Notes: generated from the sequence alone by a model not told the origin. DNA of 64,000 nucleotides from Polaromonas sp. CG_9.7 (GCF_015752205.1 NZ_JADOVG010000005.1:124001-188000); one strand, 5' to 3'; counted from the stretch's first letter, positions 8,297 to 17,882 are shown. Program-made: numbers and translations.

Positions 8297-9856
8297 TCAC
8301 GTCACGGGCGCCGGGTTGAACAGCACCAGCGCGTTGTGCAGCTTCCAGTGTTCGGCCCAGGTTTTCTTGCGGCCGCTGGCCACGTCGAGCATGAACTGGA
8401 ACAGTTCGCGGCCCACGTCCTCGATCGTTGCGTCGCCGTCGGCAATGCGGCCGGCATTGATGTCCATCAGGTCATGCCAGCGCCGCGCCAGGTCGGTGCG
8501 CGTCGCCACCTTGATCACCGGCACTTCGGCCAGGCCATAGGGTGTGCCGCGTCCGGTGGTGAACACATGCAGGTTGATGCCGGCGGCCAGTTGCAGCGTG
8601 CCGCAGATGAAGTCGCTGGCCGGGGTGGCGGCATACACCAGTCCCTTCAGGCCTTTTTGCTGGACTTTCTCGCCCGGCGACAGCACGCCGCTGATCGGCG
8701 CACTGCCCGACTTGACAATCGAGCCCATGGCTTTTTCAACAATGTTGGACAGGCCGCCTTTCTTGTTGCCCGGCGTGGTGTTGGCGCTGCGGTCGACCTG
8801 GCCTTTTTCGAGGTAGGCGTCGTACCAGGCCATTTCGCGGATCATCGCCTGTGCCACTTCCGGCGTGCTGGCGCGCGACGTGAGCTGGTCGATGCCGTCG
8901 CGCACCTCGGTGGTTTCGGAAAACATCACGGTGGCGCCGGCGCGCACCAGCAGGTCGGTGCAATAGCCGACCGCCGGATTGGCGGTGACGCCCGAGAACG
9001 CATCGCTGCCGCCGCACTGCACGCCGACCACCAGCTCGCTGGCCGGCACGGTTTCGCGCCGGCGCGCATCGAGCCGCTCCAGGTGCAGCTCGGCAGCGCC
9101 CATGATGGAGTCGATCATCGACATGAAGCCGACATGGTGTTCCGACTGCAGGCAGACCACATCGAGCGGTGCCTCCGCCGTCATGCCGACATCGGCGACG
9201 TTGCGCTCATCAACAATCTGAATCGTGCCGGGCGGCAGCAGACGCTCGGGCTGCAGCTTTTCACAGCCCAGGCTGACGACCATGACCTCGCCGCCAAAGT
9301 TCGGGTTGAGCGTGATGTTGCGCAGCGTGCGGATCGGGATGATGGCGTCGGGTGCGTCAATCGCCACGCCGCAACCGTAGCTGTGCTCCAGCCCGACCAC
9401 GTCATCGACGTTCGGGAAGCGTGGCAGCAGTTCGTCCTTGATGCGCTTGACGGCGAACTCGACCACGCCGGCCACGCACTGCACCGTGGTGGTGATGGCC
9501 AGGATGTTGCGGCTGCCGACCGAGCCGTCGGCATTGCGGTAGCCCTCAAAGGTATAGCCCTCCAGCGGCGCCATAGGCTCGGGTTTCACCGTGGCGATGG
9601 GCAGGTTGTCCAGCCCGCGCGCGGCCGGCATGTCTTTGACGGCATAGCCAATAGGCACGTTGTAGCGCCGCACGATGCCACCCTGCGGCACGTCGTTCAG
9701 CGCGACCTTGTGGCCTTGCGGGACCTTGTCGCGCAGGCTCAAGCCGCTGTCAAAAACGGTGCCTGCAGGCAGGCCGCCGTCATTCACGACGATGGCCACG
9801 TTGTCGGCCTCGTGCATGAGGATGTAGCGGGGCTGGGCGCTTGGCAGGAGGGTCAT
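8297..9856 (-). CDS. garD: Galactarate dehydratase
   Basis: This 519-residue enzyme dehydrates galactarate (mucate) to 5-keto-4-deoxyglucarate. It has the UxaA/GarD architecture: a small N-terminal SAF domain (about residues 5-95) and a large C-terminal domain with [26 protein letters not shown] and [14 protein letters not shown]. The cysteines and histidines in these motifs are typical of the iron-dependent family. Length matches E. coli GarD (523). It sits directly after kdgD with 16 bases between them. Its product is the shared substrate of KdgD and GarL, both encoded here. Confidence 0.93.
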   Translation of the reverse strand: MTLLPSAQPRYILMHEADNVAIVVNDGGLPAGTVFDSGLSLRDKVPQGHKVALNDVPQGGIVRRYNVPIGYAVKDMPAARGLDNLPIATVKPEPMAPLEGYTFEGYRNADGSVGSRNILAITTTVQCVAGVVEFAVKRIKDELLPRFPNVDDVVGLEHSYGCGVAIDAPDAIIPIRTLRNITLNPNFGGEVMVVSLGCEKLQPERLLPPGTIQIVDERNVADVGMTAEAPLDVVCLQSEHHVGFMSMIDSIMGAAELHLERLDARRRETVPASELVVGVQCGGSDAFSGVTANPAVGYCTDLLVRAGATVMFSETTEVRDGIDQLTSRASTPEVAQAMIREMAWYDAYLEKGQVDRSANTTPGNKKGGLSNIVEKAMGSIVKSGSAPISGVLSPGEKVQQKGLKGLVYAATPASDFICGTLQLAAGINLHVFTTGRGTPYGLAEVPVIKVATRTDLARRWHDLMDINAGRIADGDATIEDVGRELFQFMLDVASGRKKTWAEHWKLHNALVLFNPAPVT

Positions 9857-9872
9857 GAAAAGCTCCGGTTGA

Positions 9873-10784
9873 TTACTGCGGGCCGAGCGTCTTGATCAGC
9901 GCGGCCAGCGCTTCCATCTCGGCGGGCTTAAGGTCAATCAGGGGCGGACGCACCGGGCCGGCACTGTGGCCGACGAGGGTCGCGCCGGCCTTGACGATGC
10001 TGACGGCGTAGCCTGGATTCTTGTTGCGAATCGCCAGATAGGGCATGAAGAAGTCCTTGAGCAGGCGGTGCTGGGTCGCCATGTCGTCACTCGCCACGGC
10101 ATGGTAGAAATCCATGGCGGTTTTCGGGATGAAGTTGAACACCGCCGATGAATACACCGGCGTGCCCAGCGCCTTGTAGGCGGCGGCATAGACCTCCGCC
10201 GTGGGCAAGCCGCCCAGGTACGAGAAGCGATCGCCCAGCTTCAGGAAGATGGATGACATGGTTTCAATGTTGCCCACGCCGTCCTTGAAGCCGATCAGGT
10301 TCGGGCAGCGGTCGGCCAGGATGGCCAGCGAATCGGCAGTCAACTTGCAAACGTTGCGGTTGTAGACGATGACGCCGAACTTCACGCTCTTGCAGACGGC
10401 TTCGACATGGGCAATCAGCCCTTCCTGGCAGGCTTCCATCAGGTAGTGCGGCAGCAGCAGGATACCGTGGGCGCCCAGGCGCTCGGCTTCCCTAGCGCAG
10501 GCAATGGCAAAACGGGTCGAGCCGCCGACGCCGGCAATGATGGGCACCTTGCCGGCGCAGGTGTCAACCGCCGTCTTGATGATGGACGGGTACTCGTCGC
10601 CGGTGAGCGAGAAGAATTCGCCCGTGCCGCCGGCGGCAAACAGCGCGCTGGCGCCATAAGGTGCCAGCCATTCCAGACGCCCGGCATAGCCCTTGGGATT
10701 GAAGTCGCCCTGCGCGTCAAAGTCGGTGACGGGGAAAGACAAGAGACCGGAACTGACGATGGTTTTGAGGTCTTGCGGGTTCAT
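9873..10784 (-). CDS. kdgD: 5-dehydro-4-deoxyglucarate dehydratase
   Basis: This 303-residue DapA-superfamily lyase decarboxylates and dehydrates 5-keto-4-deoxyglucarate to 2,5-dioxopentanoate. The Schiff-base lysine is K167 in [11 protein letters not shown], the conserved tyrosine is Y141 in VIVYNR, and the substrate loop [10 protein letters not shown] is at 52-61. The ATG at 10784 gives the usual family length; the open frame extends further upstream and would overlap dctM, so longer starts are rejected. The ribosome site before 10784 is weak. The gene is followed by garD and the semialdehyde dehydrogenase, giving the route to 2-oxoglutarate. Confidence 0.93.
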   Translation of the reverse strand: MNPQDLKTIVSSGLLSFPVTDFDAQGDFNPKGYAGRLEWLAPYGASALFAAGGTGEFFSLTGDEYPSIIKTAVDTCAGKVPIIAGVGGSTRFAIACAREAERLGAHGILLLPHYLMEACQEGLIAHVEAVCKSVKFGVIVYNRNVCKLTADSLAILADRCPNLIGFKDGVGNIETMSSIFLKLGDRFSYLGGLPTAEVYAAAYKALGTPVYSSAVFNFIPKTAMDFYHAVASDDMATQHRLLKDFFMPYLAIRNKNPGYAVSIVKAGATLVGHSAGPVRPPLIDLKPAEMEALAALIKTLGPQ

Positions 10785-10966
10785 GGATGGTTGTTCAGGA
10801 AAATTTTGTGTGGGATCGAGGAAAAACAAAAAAAGCAGCGGCCAGCACGCCATGAATTTCATGCCATGGCAAGAACCCTTCTCCAACAGGCCGCTAGCGA
10901 CGGTTCGCAAGAGAGGGGTGAAACTAAAGAGTTTTAGCCGGCAAACACCTTTAAGAAAGTGCCCGC

Positions 10967-12250
10967 TTATTTCAAGAGCAGGTTCGGCAGCCACAAAGAC
11001 AATGCCGGGATATAGGTCACTGCCAGCAGCACCAGCAGCAGCGCGCCAAAGAAGGGGTACAGCGCCTTGACCACTTTTTCAATCGGCAGCTTGGCCACGG
11101 CAGCGCCGACAAACAGCACGCCGCCCACCGGAGGCGTGATCAGGCCCATGCCCAGGTTGACCATCATGATCATGCCGAAATGCACCGGATCAACACCCAT
11201 GGCGGTCACGACGGGCAGCAAAATGGGCGTCATGATCAGGATCAGCGGCGCCATGTCCATCAGCGTGCCCAGCACCAGCAGCAGCACGTTGATCATCATC
11301 AAAACCACATACTTGTTGTCCGACACACTGGTGAACAGCTCGGTGATCTGCTGCGGAATCTGCATCAGCGTCATGACGTAGCCGAAGCTGGCGGCAAAGC
11401 CGATCAGGATCATCACGATGGACAGCGTCTTGACCGTGCGGTGCACCAGCTTGGGCAACTCGTTCCATTTGTAGTCGCGGTAGATGAACATGGTGACAAA
11501 GAAGGCCCATATCACGGCAATCGCGGCCGACTCGGTGGCCGTGAAGATGCCTGACAAGATGCCGCCCAGGATGATCACCATGGTCATCAGGCCCCAGAGT
11601 GCATCGACGCAGATCTTGAGGGCCTGGCGCATGGGAATGCGCTCGCCCTTGGGGAAATTGCGTTTTTTGGCAATGAACAGGCACATGATGGCCAGCGTCA
11701 GGCCCAGCAGCAGCCCCGGCAAGATGCCCGCCAGGAACAGCGCGGCAATCGACACGCCGCCGCCCGCCGCCAGCGAATAGATCACGGCATTGTGGCTGGG
11801 CGGAATCAGGATGGCCTGCACCGAGCCGCTGACCGTCACGGCCGTGGCGAAGTCACGCGGATAGCCCTTCTTTTCCATCTCGGGAATCAGCACCGATCCA
11901 ATCGAGGCGGTGTCGGCCATGGACGAACCTGAAATCGCGCCAAAAAAGGTTGACGCCAGGATATTGACCAGCGACAGTCCGCCCTGGATGAAGCCAACCA
12001 GCACGCTGGCAAAGGCCACCAGCCGGCGCGACATGCCGCCCTCTGCCATGATGGCGCCAGCCAGCACGAAGAAGGGAATGGCCAGCAGAGAAAACTTGTT
12101 CACGCCGCTGGAAATGGCAATCATGATGGCATCGAGCGGAATGTCGATCCACCAGGCGCCCACCAGCGCGGCCAGGCCCAGGGCATACGCCACCGGCATG
12201 CCGATGATCATCAGGCTCAAAAATGAGCCCAGCAGTACAAAAGCATCCAT
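10967..12250 (-). CDS. dctM: TRAP transporter large permease subunit (DctM family)
   Basis: This 427-residue, about 12-segment membrane protein is the ion-coupled translocating subunit of a TRAP importer. Typical family stretches are [13 protein letters not shown] near residue 18, [22 protein letters not shown] near 105, and the C-terminal [20 protein letters not shown]. Its ATG overlaps the stop of the small permease gene by ATGA. Given its place between kdgD and the lactonase and uronate dehydrogenase genes, the substrate is probably a hexuronate or aldarate. This is context inference. Confidence 0.92.
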   Translation of the reverse strand: MDAFVLLGSFLSLMIIGMPVAYALGLAALVGAWWIDIPLDAIMIAISSGVNKFSLLAIPFFVLAGAIMAEGGMSRRLVAFASVLVGFIQGGLSLVNILASTFFGAISGSSMADTASIGSVLIPEMEKKGYPRDFATAVTVSGSVQAILIPPSHNAVIYSLAAGGGVSIAALFLAGILPGLLLGLTLAIMCLFIAKKRNFPKGERIPMRQALKICVDALWGLMTMVIILGGILSGIFTATESAAIAVIWAFFVTMFIYRDYKWNELPKLVHRTVKTLSIVMILIGFAASFGYVMTLMQIPQQITELFTSVSDNKYVVLMMINVLLLVLGTLMDMAPLILIMTPILLPVVTAMGVDPVHFGMIMMVNLGMGLITPPVGGVLFVGAAVAKLPIEKVVKALYPFFGALLLVLLAVTYIPALSLWLPNLLLK

Positions 12251-12777
12251 CAGGTCGCTCCCACTTCAATTTTTTCATGGTCAAAGGTGACCACTGCACG
12301 CTGGCCCTGGTAGCCGATAAATATGTGCTCCAGAATGAACGCCAGCGTCAGCAGGCCACCCACCGGCACCGGCAGGTAGGTTGCGCCCACGGGCATCCAC
12401 GGCAGGTCGCCGATGGTCTGGCCCCAGGTTCCCAGGACCAGCTTGAAGCCATAGAACACCATGAACAGGGCCACGGCCAGCATCAAAAGATCTACCGCAC
12501 GGGCGCACAGCCAGCGCAGACTGGCAGGCAGGCGGTCGGTGATCATGGCCACGGCAATATGGGCGCCGGCACGGTAGGTGGCGGCTGCGCCAAAAAAGGT
12601 GAACACCACCATCAGCAGGATGGAAACGGGTTCGGGCCATTGGGAGCCGGTGCCCAGCACATAGCGGGCAAAGATGCCCCAGGGAATGATCAGCGACATC
12701 ACGAAAACCGCCGCACCGGAAATCCAGATGCAGGCCAGGTAGAGGATGTCGTTAAAACGAAGAAGGTTGTTTTTCAT
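12250..12777 (-). CDS. dctQ: TRAP transporter small permease subunit (DctQ family)
   Basis: This 175-residue protein has four predicted membrane segments, with the family pattern near residues 40-60 (ARYVLGTGSQWPEPVS) and YRAGAHIAVAMITDRLP. It joins the large subunit to the periplasmic binding protein. It overlaps dctM by four bases. A strong stem-loop lies between the end of dctP and this gene, which may lower expression of the membrane subunits relative to the binding protein. Confidence 0.9.
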   Translation of the reverse strand: MKNNLLRFNDILYLACIWISGAAVFVMSLIIPWGIFARYVLGTGSQWPEPVSILLMVVFTFFGAAATYRAGAHIAVAMITDRLPASLRWLCARAVDLLMLAVALFMVFYGFKLVLGTWGQTIGDLPWMPVGATYLPVPVGGLLTLAFILEHIFIGYQGQRAVVTFDHEKIEVGAT

Positions 12778-12796
12778 GAGGGTATCCGGTCGGACA

Positions 12797-12835
12797 TGAC
12801 CGGGGCAAAGCCATTGCTGGCAGCCGCCCCGGTCA
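12797..12835 (-). terminator. Stem-loop between dctP and dctQ (probable attenuator or mRNA stabiliser)
   Basis: A perfect 10-base inverted repeat, TGACCGGGGC (12797-12806) and GCCCCGGTCA (12826-12835), lies 11 bases after the dctP stop as read on the minus strand. There is no clear T-run after it. Similar hairpins between binding-protein and permease genes are known to raise the binding-protein mRNA over the permease mRNA. Confidence 0.6.
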
Positions 12836-12846
12836 GGCCGCAGTTC

Positions 12847-13836
12847 TTAGTTGGACTTGGTGGCGTCGATGCGCTTCATCAGGTCAGCGAACTTGGCGCC
12901 GTACTTGGCACGGACCGGCGCCGTGGCATCAAAGAACAGCTTCTGGTCCACCGGCACGAACTCGACGCCAGCGGCCTTGAGCTTGGTGGTGTAGTCGGCG
13001 ACGCTCTTGTCCCACAGCACGCGTTGCTCCATCTGGGCTTCGCGGGCGACTTTCTTCATCAGCACCTTGTCGTCGGCCGACAGCTTGTCCCAGGTCACCT
13101 TGGACATCACCAGCAATTCCGGAATGATCAGGTGGTTGGTCTGGGCGTAGTACTTCATGCCCGTGGTGTAGTGGTTCGATGTGAAAAAGCTGGGGGGATT
13201 GTTTTCAGCACCGTCAATCACGCCGGTCTGCAGGGCGCTGAACACCTCGCCGTAGGCCATCGAAATACCGTTACCGCCCATGGCGTTCATGGTGTCGACA
13301 AACAAGGGGTTGCCCATCATGCGGACCTTGATGCCCTTCATGTCAGCGGGCGTCTTGACCAGTGTCTTGGTGTACAGGCTGCGGGCACCACCATCCATCC
13401 AGCCCAGGGCCACCAGGCGGGCCGGGCTGTTGGTGACTTTTTCCAGCAGTTCGTCGCCGATCGGGCCGTCAATCACGGCGCGCATGTGGGCAATGTCGCG
13501 GAACACGAAGGGCATGTTGAACACATCGACGTCAGGTGCGACGGGACCGACCACGCCCAGCGAGATACGGGCAATCTGCAAGGCGCCAATCTGGACCTGC
13601 TCGACGGCTTCCTTTTCCTGGCCCAGCACGGCGCCGGGGAACATTTGAATCTTGATGCGACCGTTGGTGGCGGCATCGAGCTTTTTGCCCATGTTTTCAA
13701 CAGCGACCACGGTCGGGTAACCGGCCGGGTGGGTATCCACCGCCTTGAGCACCATCTTTTGCGCCATTGCGCCGAAGGAGGTGGAAAGGACCACGGCGGC
13801 GACAGCGGCAGCAATAAAGTTTCTACGGAAAGTCAT
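12847..13836 (-). CDS. dctP: TRAP transporter periplasmic substrate-binding protein (DctP family)
   Basis: This 329-residue periplasmic receptor starts MTFRRNFIAAAVAAVV with a signal peptide cleaved near GAMAQ (residue 24). The strong AAGGAGA ribosome site is seven bases before the ATG at 13836, so the longer in-frame start at 13935 is rejected. The ligand-carboxylate arginine is expected in KGIKVRMMGNPLF, and AENNPPSFFTSNHY is a family hallmark. With DctQM it forms a TRAP importer, probably for galacturonate or glucuronate given the neighbouring genes. Confidence 0.93.
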   Translation of the reverse strand: MTFRRNFIAAAVAAVVLSTSFGAMAQKMVLKAVDTHPAGYPTVVAVENMGKKLDAATNGRIKIQMFPGAVLGQEKEAVEQVQIGALQIARISLGVVGPVAPDVDVFNMPFVFRDIAHMRAVIDGPIGDELLEKVTNSPARLVALGWMDGGARSLYTKTLVKTPADMKGIKVRMMGNPLFVDTMNAMGGNGISMAYGEVFSALQTGVIDGAENNPPSFFTSNHYTTGMKYYAQTNHLIIPELLVMSKVTWDKLSADDKVLMKKVAREAQMEQRVLWDKSVADYTTKLKAAGVEFVPVDQKLFFDATAPVRAKYGAKFADLMKRIDATKSN

Positions 13837-13858
13837 GGTTGTCTCCTTGAAGGACCAG

Positions 13859-14779
13859 TTAAAAGTTATGAACAGGAACAGGTGAAAAAACAGGCTCAGG
13901 CAGCCCGCGCACGCCGGGGCGCAGCGCAAACACACCGCCGGCCAGCGGCTGGTCAGATAAATCGATGCCTTCGGGACGGATCGATGTCACGAACAGGGTG
14001 TCCAGGCCGGCGCCGCCAAAAGCGCACATGGCCGGCTTCTTGACCGGAACGGCCAGCGAGCGGTCAAGCTTGCCTTCCGGCGTGAAGCGGTGGATCAGGC
14101 CGGCGTCGTTGCCGCAGATCCAGTAGCAGCCGTCGGCATCGACCGCCGCGCCGTCAGGGCGACCGGGCAGCGGATTCATGTCGATGAACAGCCGGCGGTT
14201 CGAAGGTGTGCCCGTCTCGATGTCGTAGTCATAAGCCCAGACCAACTGCACCGAGGGATGCGAATCCGACAGGTACATCGTGCAGCCATCCGGGCTGAAA
14301 GCCATGCCATTGGGCGTGATGAAGCCCTCCAGCAGCGGCGTCAAACCACTACTCTTTTGATAGCTGTAGATGCAACCTGTGCTTGCGCCAACGGCCATAT
14401 TCATCAACATCGTTCCGGCCAGAAAGCGGCCTTGCCGGTCGCAGCGGCCGTCGTTGAATCGCATGCCGGGCATGGCATGGCTGACAGGGGCCAGGCTTTC
14501 AAAGCCGAGCTGTCCGTCGTCCTGAAAATGCAGCGAGAAAATTCCGCTTTCGGCGCCGGCAATCCAGCCATTCGATCCGCCCATGCGCGCAACGCAAGCC
14601 AGCATCTCGGGCGCCAGCCAGCTGCGGCTCTCACCAGTGGCGGGCGTCCAGCGGCACAGGGAGCGCGCCGGAATATCCACCCAGTACAGCGCCTGCTCCG
14701 CGCCGTGCCAGACCGGGCTTTCACCCGTTCCGTTGCGCGCGTCGAGCACCAGCTCGGCCTTGATGTTGTCGTCAACCAT
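13859..14779 (-). CDS. SMP-30/gluconolactonase family lactonase
   Basis: This 306-residue six-bladed beta-propeller probably hydrolyses the aldarolactone made by uronate dehydrogenase. Metal ligands of the family are present: E20 (GESPVW), N157 (ITPNGMAFS) and D209 (GRPDGAA), with N109/D110 in MRFNDGRCD binding substrate. The gene lies 7 bases after udh. Residues about 133-146 are encoded by sequence that on the other strand matches the dispersed repeat (14347-14366); the segment keeps the usual family length, so activity is likely intact. Confidence 0.88.
   Translation of the reverse strand: MVDDNIKAELVLDARNGTGESPVWHGAEQALYWVDIPARSLCRWTPATGESRSWLAPEMLACVARMGGSNGWIAGAESGIFSLHFQDDGQLGFESLAPVSHAMPGMRFNDGRCDRQGRFLAGTMLMNMAVGASTGCIYSYQKSSGLTPLLEGFITPNGMAFSPDGCTMYLSDSHPSVQLVWAYDYDIETGTPSNRRLFIDMNPLPGRPDGAAVDADGCYWICGNDAGLIHRFTPEGKLDRSLAVPVKKPAMCAFGGAGLDTLFVTSIRPEGIDLSDQPLAGGVFALRPGVRGLPEPVFSPVPVHNF
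14347..14366 (+). repeat. Dispersed repeat copy antisense to the lactonase gene
   Basis: CACTACTCTTTTGATAGCTG matches the repeat core at nearly every base and continues with TGCAACCTGTGCTTGCGCC, as in longer copies. It lies inside the lactonase coding region in the opposite orientation and encodes CIYSYQKSSG there. Confidence 0.6.
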
Positions 14780-14786
14780 GATTTGA

Positions 14787-15596
14787 TCACTCGCCGAACG
14801 GGCCGGCCACCACGAAGCCGCCGCCCTGGTACCGGGCCACCGGATCGTTCAGGTCCGGATTCGTGGTGCGCGCATAGACGGCGTCGCGGAACACGTCCGA
14901 GCTGTCCTGCGGCACAAAACCAATGTGGCGGGCGCGGCTGTTGTCCCACCAGGTCACGGCGTTGTCGGACATGCCGAAGATGATGCTGTGGCCCAGGATC
15001 GGCGTAGTCAGGCAGGCGGTGATCAGGCGGTGCAGGTCGTCAAAGCTCAGCCAGGTGGCCAGCATGCGGCGGTCCCTGGGCTCCGGGAATGACGAGCCAA
15101 TGCGCACGCAGGCCGTTTCGATGCCGAAGCGGTCAAAGTAAAAACGCGACAGGTCTTCACCAAAAGCCTTGCTCAAGCCATAGAAGCCGTCAGGCCGGGC
15201 CGGATGGTCGGCTGTGATGGTTTCGTCCTGGCGGTAAAAGCCGGTCACATGGTTGGAACTGGCGAAGATGATCCGCTTGACGCCATGCTTGCGGGCCGCT
15301 TCATAAAGGTTGTAGACGCCCACGATGTTGGCCTGCAGGATCGGTGCGAACGGGCCTTCGACCGACACGCCGCCCAGGTGAACAATGGCATTCACGCCAG
15401 CCACCATGGCATCGACTGTCGCTGCGTCTGCCAAGTCCCCCAAGGCGATTTCCTCGCCTGGGGCGGCCTCGCCAAAAGCCTGAATATCGGACAGGCGCAG
15501 AACCGAACAATTGGCTTTGAGCCGTTCTCGCAAGGCTTTTCCCAAACCGCCGGCCGCGCCGGTCAGCAACAGTTTGTCATGCACTTTTATCGTCAT
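14787..15596 (-). CDS. udh: Uronate dehydrogenase (NAD+)
   Basis: This 269-residue short-chain dehydrogenase of the extended epimerase type oxidises D-galacturonate or D-glucuronate to the aldaro-1,4- or 1,5-lactone. The NAD motif GAAGGLG is at residues 13-19, the catalytic Y139 and K143 are in YGLSK, and the Ser is in FASSNHVTGFYRQDE. The last motif, RIGSSFPEP and VTWWDN are near identical to characterised Pseudomonas and Agrobacterium Udh proteins. It is the first gene of the minus-strand catabolic operon, divergent from a GntR/FCD regulator. Confidence 0.94.
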   Translation of the reverse strand: MTIKVHDKLLLTGAAGGLGKALRERLKANCSVLRLSDIQAFGEAAPGEEIALGDLADAATVDAMVAGVNAIVHLGGVSVEGPFAPILQANIVGVYNLYEAARKHGVKRIIFASSNHVTGFYRQDETITADHPARPDGFYGLSKAFGEDLSRFYFDRFGIETACVRIGSSFPEPRDRRMLATWLSFDDLHRLITACLTTPILGHSIIFGMSDNAVTWWDNSRARHIGFVPQDSSDVFRDAVYARTTNPDLNDPVARYQGGGFVVAGPFGE

Positions 15597-15663
15597 TTAT
15601 CGAGGCCGTTTCTTTGTAAAACACTGGACAATTCCATCAGATTTGATAGAGTCAAACGCATCG

Positions 15664-15690
15664 GTCATCAGTCGTACGTTGTCTGATGAC
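15664..15690. promoter_or_regulatory. Palindromic operator candidate in the udh/regulator divergent promoter
   Basis: GTCATCAG (15664-15671) and CTGATGAC (15683-15690) form a perfect 8-base inverted repeat around an 11-base spacer that itself contains CGTACG. It lies midway between the udh start (15596) and the regulator start (15734). Extra TTGTC half-sites follow at 15696-15712. This is the expected layout for GntR/FCD control of both genes. That the neighbouring regulator binds here is inferred. Confidence 0.6.
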
Positions 15691-15733
15691 TTAAATTGTC
15701 TAATTGTCTTTTTAACTTGTCAATGGTTTTTAA

Positions 15734-16561
15734 ATGAGCTCATGGAAAACACCTAGTCCAGCCAAAACCGTCGATTACGGCAATGCGCACCCGGCCCGCG
15801 ACGAACTGCCGCGTGCGCGCCGGCCGCGCGGACTGGTGGGCGAAATTGTCAGTAGCCTGGCGGCCAGCATTCGCGCGGGACAGCTGAAGCCGGGCGAAAA
15901 ACTTCCGACCGAAGCCGAAATCATGGCGCAGTTCGATGTCAGCCGCACGGTGGTCCGGGAGTCCCTGTCCAAGCTCCAGGCTTCCGGGCTGGTCAAGACG
16001 CGGCATGGCATTGGCACCTTTGTGCTGTCTCCCGAAGAATCGGGAAATTTCAAGATTGCAGCGGACGACTTCGCGACCATCACCGATGTCATTTCGGTAC
16101 TGGAGCTGCGCATCAGCCTGGAAACCGAAGCGGCTGGTCTGGCCGCGCAAAGAAGAACGCCCGACAACCTGACGGCACTGGAAACCGCGCTGCATGCGTT
16201 TCGGGACTCGATCAACCGGGACTCGGACGCCGTGCCTCCCGACTTCCAGTTCCACATGGAAATTGCGCGCTCGACCGGAAACCGGCACTTTGCCGACCTG
16301 ATGACCTACCTGGGCACCATGATCATTCCACGCACCCGGGTGAACACGGCGCACAACGCCCCCGAGGGGCGGATGAAGTACCTGCAGCGCGTCAACACCG
16401 AACACGAAAGCATTTACAACGCCATCCGTGACCAGGACCCGGAAGCCGCCCGCACCGCCATGCGGACCCATTTGTCAAACAGCCGTGAACGCTTGCGCAA
16501 GGGAAACAACGCCCACACCCTGCAGCCTTCGGATCAGCCTGACAAAGGCGCTTTGAAGTAA
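15734..16561 (+). CDS. GntR-family regulator, FCD subfamily; probable uronate operon regulator
   Basis: This 275-residue regulator has a winged helix at about residues 32-100 (KLPTEAEIMAQFDVSRTVVR, then ESLSKLQASGLV) and a C-terminal FCD ligand domain. Likely metal-site histidines are in FQFHMEIARSTG, TEHESIYNAI and MRTHLSNSRER. It is divergent from udh across a 137-base region holding a perfect palindrome. No clear ribosome site precedes the ATG at 15734, so the start is slightly uncertain. By context it senses a uronate, aldarate or later intermediate. Confidence 0.9.
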   Translation: MSSWKTPSPAKTVDYGNAHPARDELPRARRPRGLVGEIVSSLAASIRAGQLKPGEKLPTEAEIMAQFDVSRTVVRESLSKLQASGLVKTRHGIGTFVLSPEESGNFKIAADDFATITDVISVLELRISLETEAAGLAAQRRTPDNLTALETALHAFRDSINRDSDAVPPDFQFHMEIARSTGNRHFADLMTYLGTMIIPRTRVNTAHNAPEGRMKYLQRVNTEHESIYNAIRDQDPEAARTAMRTHLSNSRERLRKGNNAHTLQPSDQPDKGALK

Positions 16562-16668
16562 GCGGTGTGAAATCAGTCCATTGGTATAAATCGGTTGAAG
16601 TTGCGGGCCAACATGCAGGTTTACGTTCGCAGGCAACACAAACCTTTCAGGAAGACCCTCAAGTGCAC

Positions 16669-17742
16669 ATGCAAGATCAACCGGTCGCTTACGCCCCTCC
16701 CCCGAATCGTCTGCGGCTGGCCGTCATTGGCGCCGGGCTGGGTTCGGCGCCTCACTTTCGCAGCCTGGAGGACCTGGCCGGGGAAGCCGAACTGGCTTGG
16801 GTGTACGGGCGAAGCGCCGAGCGGCTTGCCGGCGTCCAGGTGCCGGCGCACACACGCAAGACCACCCGGCTTGAAGACATCCTTGAAGATGCCAGTGTGA
16901 AGGCCGTACTGGTACTGACACCGCCGAACACGCACCTGGACATCGTCCAGCGGGCGGCGCAGGCCGGCAAGCACGTGCTGGTCGAAAAACCGCTGGAGAT
17001 CGACCTTGAGCGGGCCACCCGGCTGGTGCAGGTTTGCGAAACCGCAGGCGTCACGCTCGCAGTGATGCTGCAGCACCGCCTGCGTGAAGCCGCCGTGGGC
17101 CTGAAGGCCTTGCTCGACGCGGGCGAACTCGGCCGGCTGATCAGCGCGAGCGCGTCGGTGCGCTGGTGGCGTGCGCAAAGTTATTACAACGAACCGGGGC
17201 GAGGCACACTGGCGCGGGACGGCGGCGGCGTGCTGATCACCCAGGCCATCCACACGCTGGACCTGCTGCTCAGCCTGACCGGTTTGCCCGAGCGCGTGAC
17301 CGGCCTGACGGCGACCTCTCCAGTGCACCGCATGGAAAGCGAGGACACGGCAGCGGCGCTGCTGCATTACGCGGGCGGCGTCATCGGCGTGGTGCAAGCC
17401 ACCACGGCAGCCTACCCAGGGTTTCCGGAGCGCATTGAATTCAATGCCACGCTGGGCACCGCAACGCTGGAATCGGGCGAGCTGCAGGTTTTGTTTGCCA
17501 GCGGCAAGCGCTTGGCGCTGGGCGCGCGCCAAGGCTCGGGCGGTGGCGCCGACCCCATGGCATTCGACCATGCGGCTCACCGAACGGTGCTGCAGGATTT
17601 CATCCGTGCAGTGCAGTCCGGACGAACGCCGGCAGTCAGCGGACGCTCAGCGCTGGGTGTGCAACAGGTGATTGAAAGCATCATGGAATCGTCAAGGGCC
17701 GGCTGCACGATCAGCCTGCCGACCGCGCACCAGCCAGCATGA
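16669..17742 (+). CDS. Gfo/Idh/MocA-family NAD(P)-dependent oxidoreductase
   Basis: This 357-residue protein has an N-terminal Rossmann fold starting RLAVIGAGLGSAPH at about residue 17. The family lysine motif HVLVEKPLE is near residue 105, and the C-terminal alpha/beta domain contains DGGGVLITQAIHTLDLL, with the conserved catalytic-type His. It likely oxidises or reduces a sugar or sugar acid. The start at 16669 is chosen since a GTG at 16663 and an ATG at 16567 are also in frame. It follows the GntR regulator and is probably cotranscribed with it, which suggests a side function in uronate or sugar-acid metabolism. Confidence 0.85.
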   Translation: MQDQPVAYAPPPNRLRLAVIGAGLGSAPHFRSLEDLAGEAELAWVYGRSAERLAGVQVPAHTRKTTRLEDILEDASVKAVLVLTPPNTHLDIVQRAAQAGKHVLVEKPLEIDLERATRLVQVCETAGVTLAVMLQHRLREAAVGLKALLDAGELGRLISASASVRWWRAQSYYNEPGRGTLARDGGGVLITQAIHTLDLLLSLTGLPERVTGLTATSPVHRMESEDTAAALLHYAGGVIGVVQATTAAYPGFPERIEFNATLGTATLESGELQVLFASGKRLALGARQGSGGGADPMAFDHAAHRTVLQDFIRAVQSGRTPAVSGRSALGVQQVIESIMESSRAGCTISLPTAHQPA

Positions 17743-17864
17743 ATGCAGCGCTGAAGTAATCACGACCTCTGAATCGAGCGACTCCGGAAATGCACAGACA
17801 GACCATGACAGCACGCATATTTTTGCCAGTTTTGTCTCGGAATGCACACAGCACGGGCATTACC

Positions 17865-17882
17865 AGCTATAGAACTCGTAGC
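17865..17882 (-). repeat. Dispersed repeat copy in intergenic DNA
   Basis: The reverse complement of this site reads GCTACGAGTTCTATAGCT, matching the ends of the repeat core. It lies in the 225-base gap before the HxlR-like gene, where I see no gene. Confidence 0.55.

Noticed and set aside
9873-10994. Longer 373-residue version of kdgD
   Set aside because: The extra N-terminal residues overlap dctM and do not belong to the dehydratase family; the start at 10784 gives the normal length.
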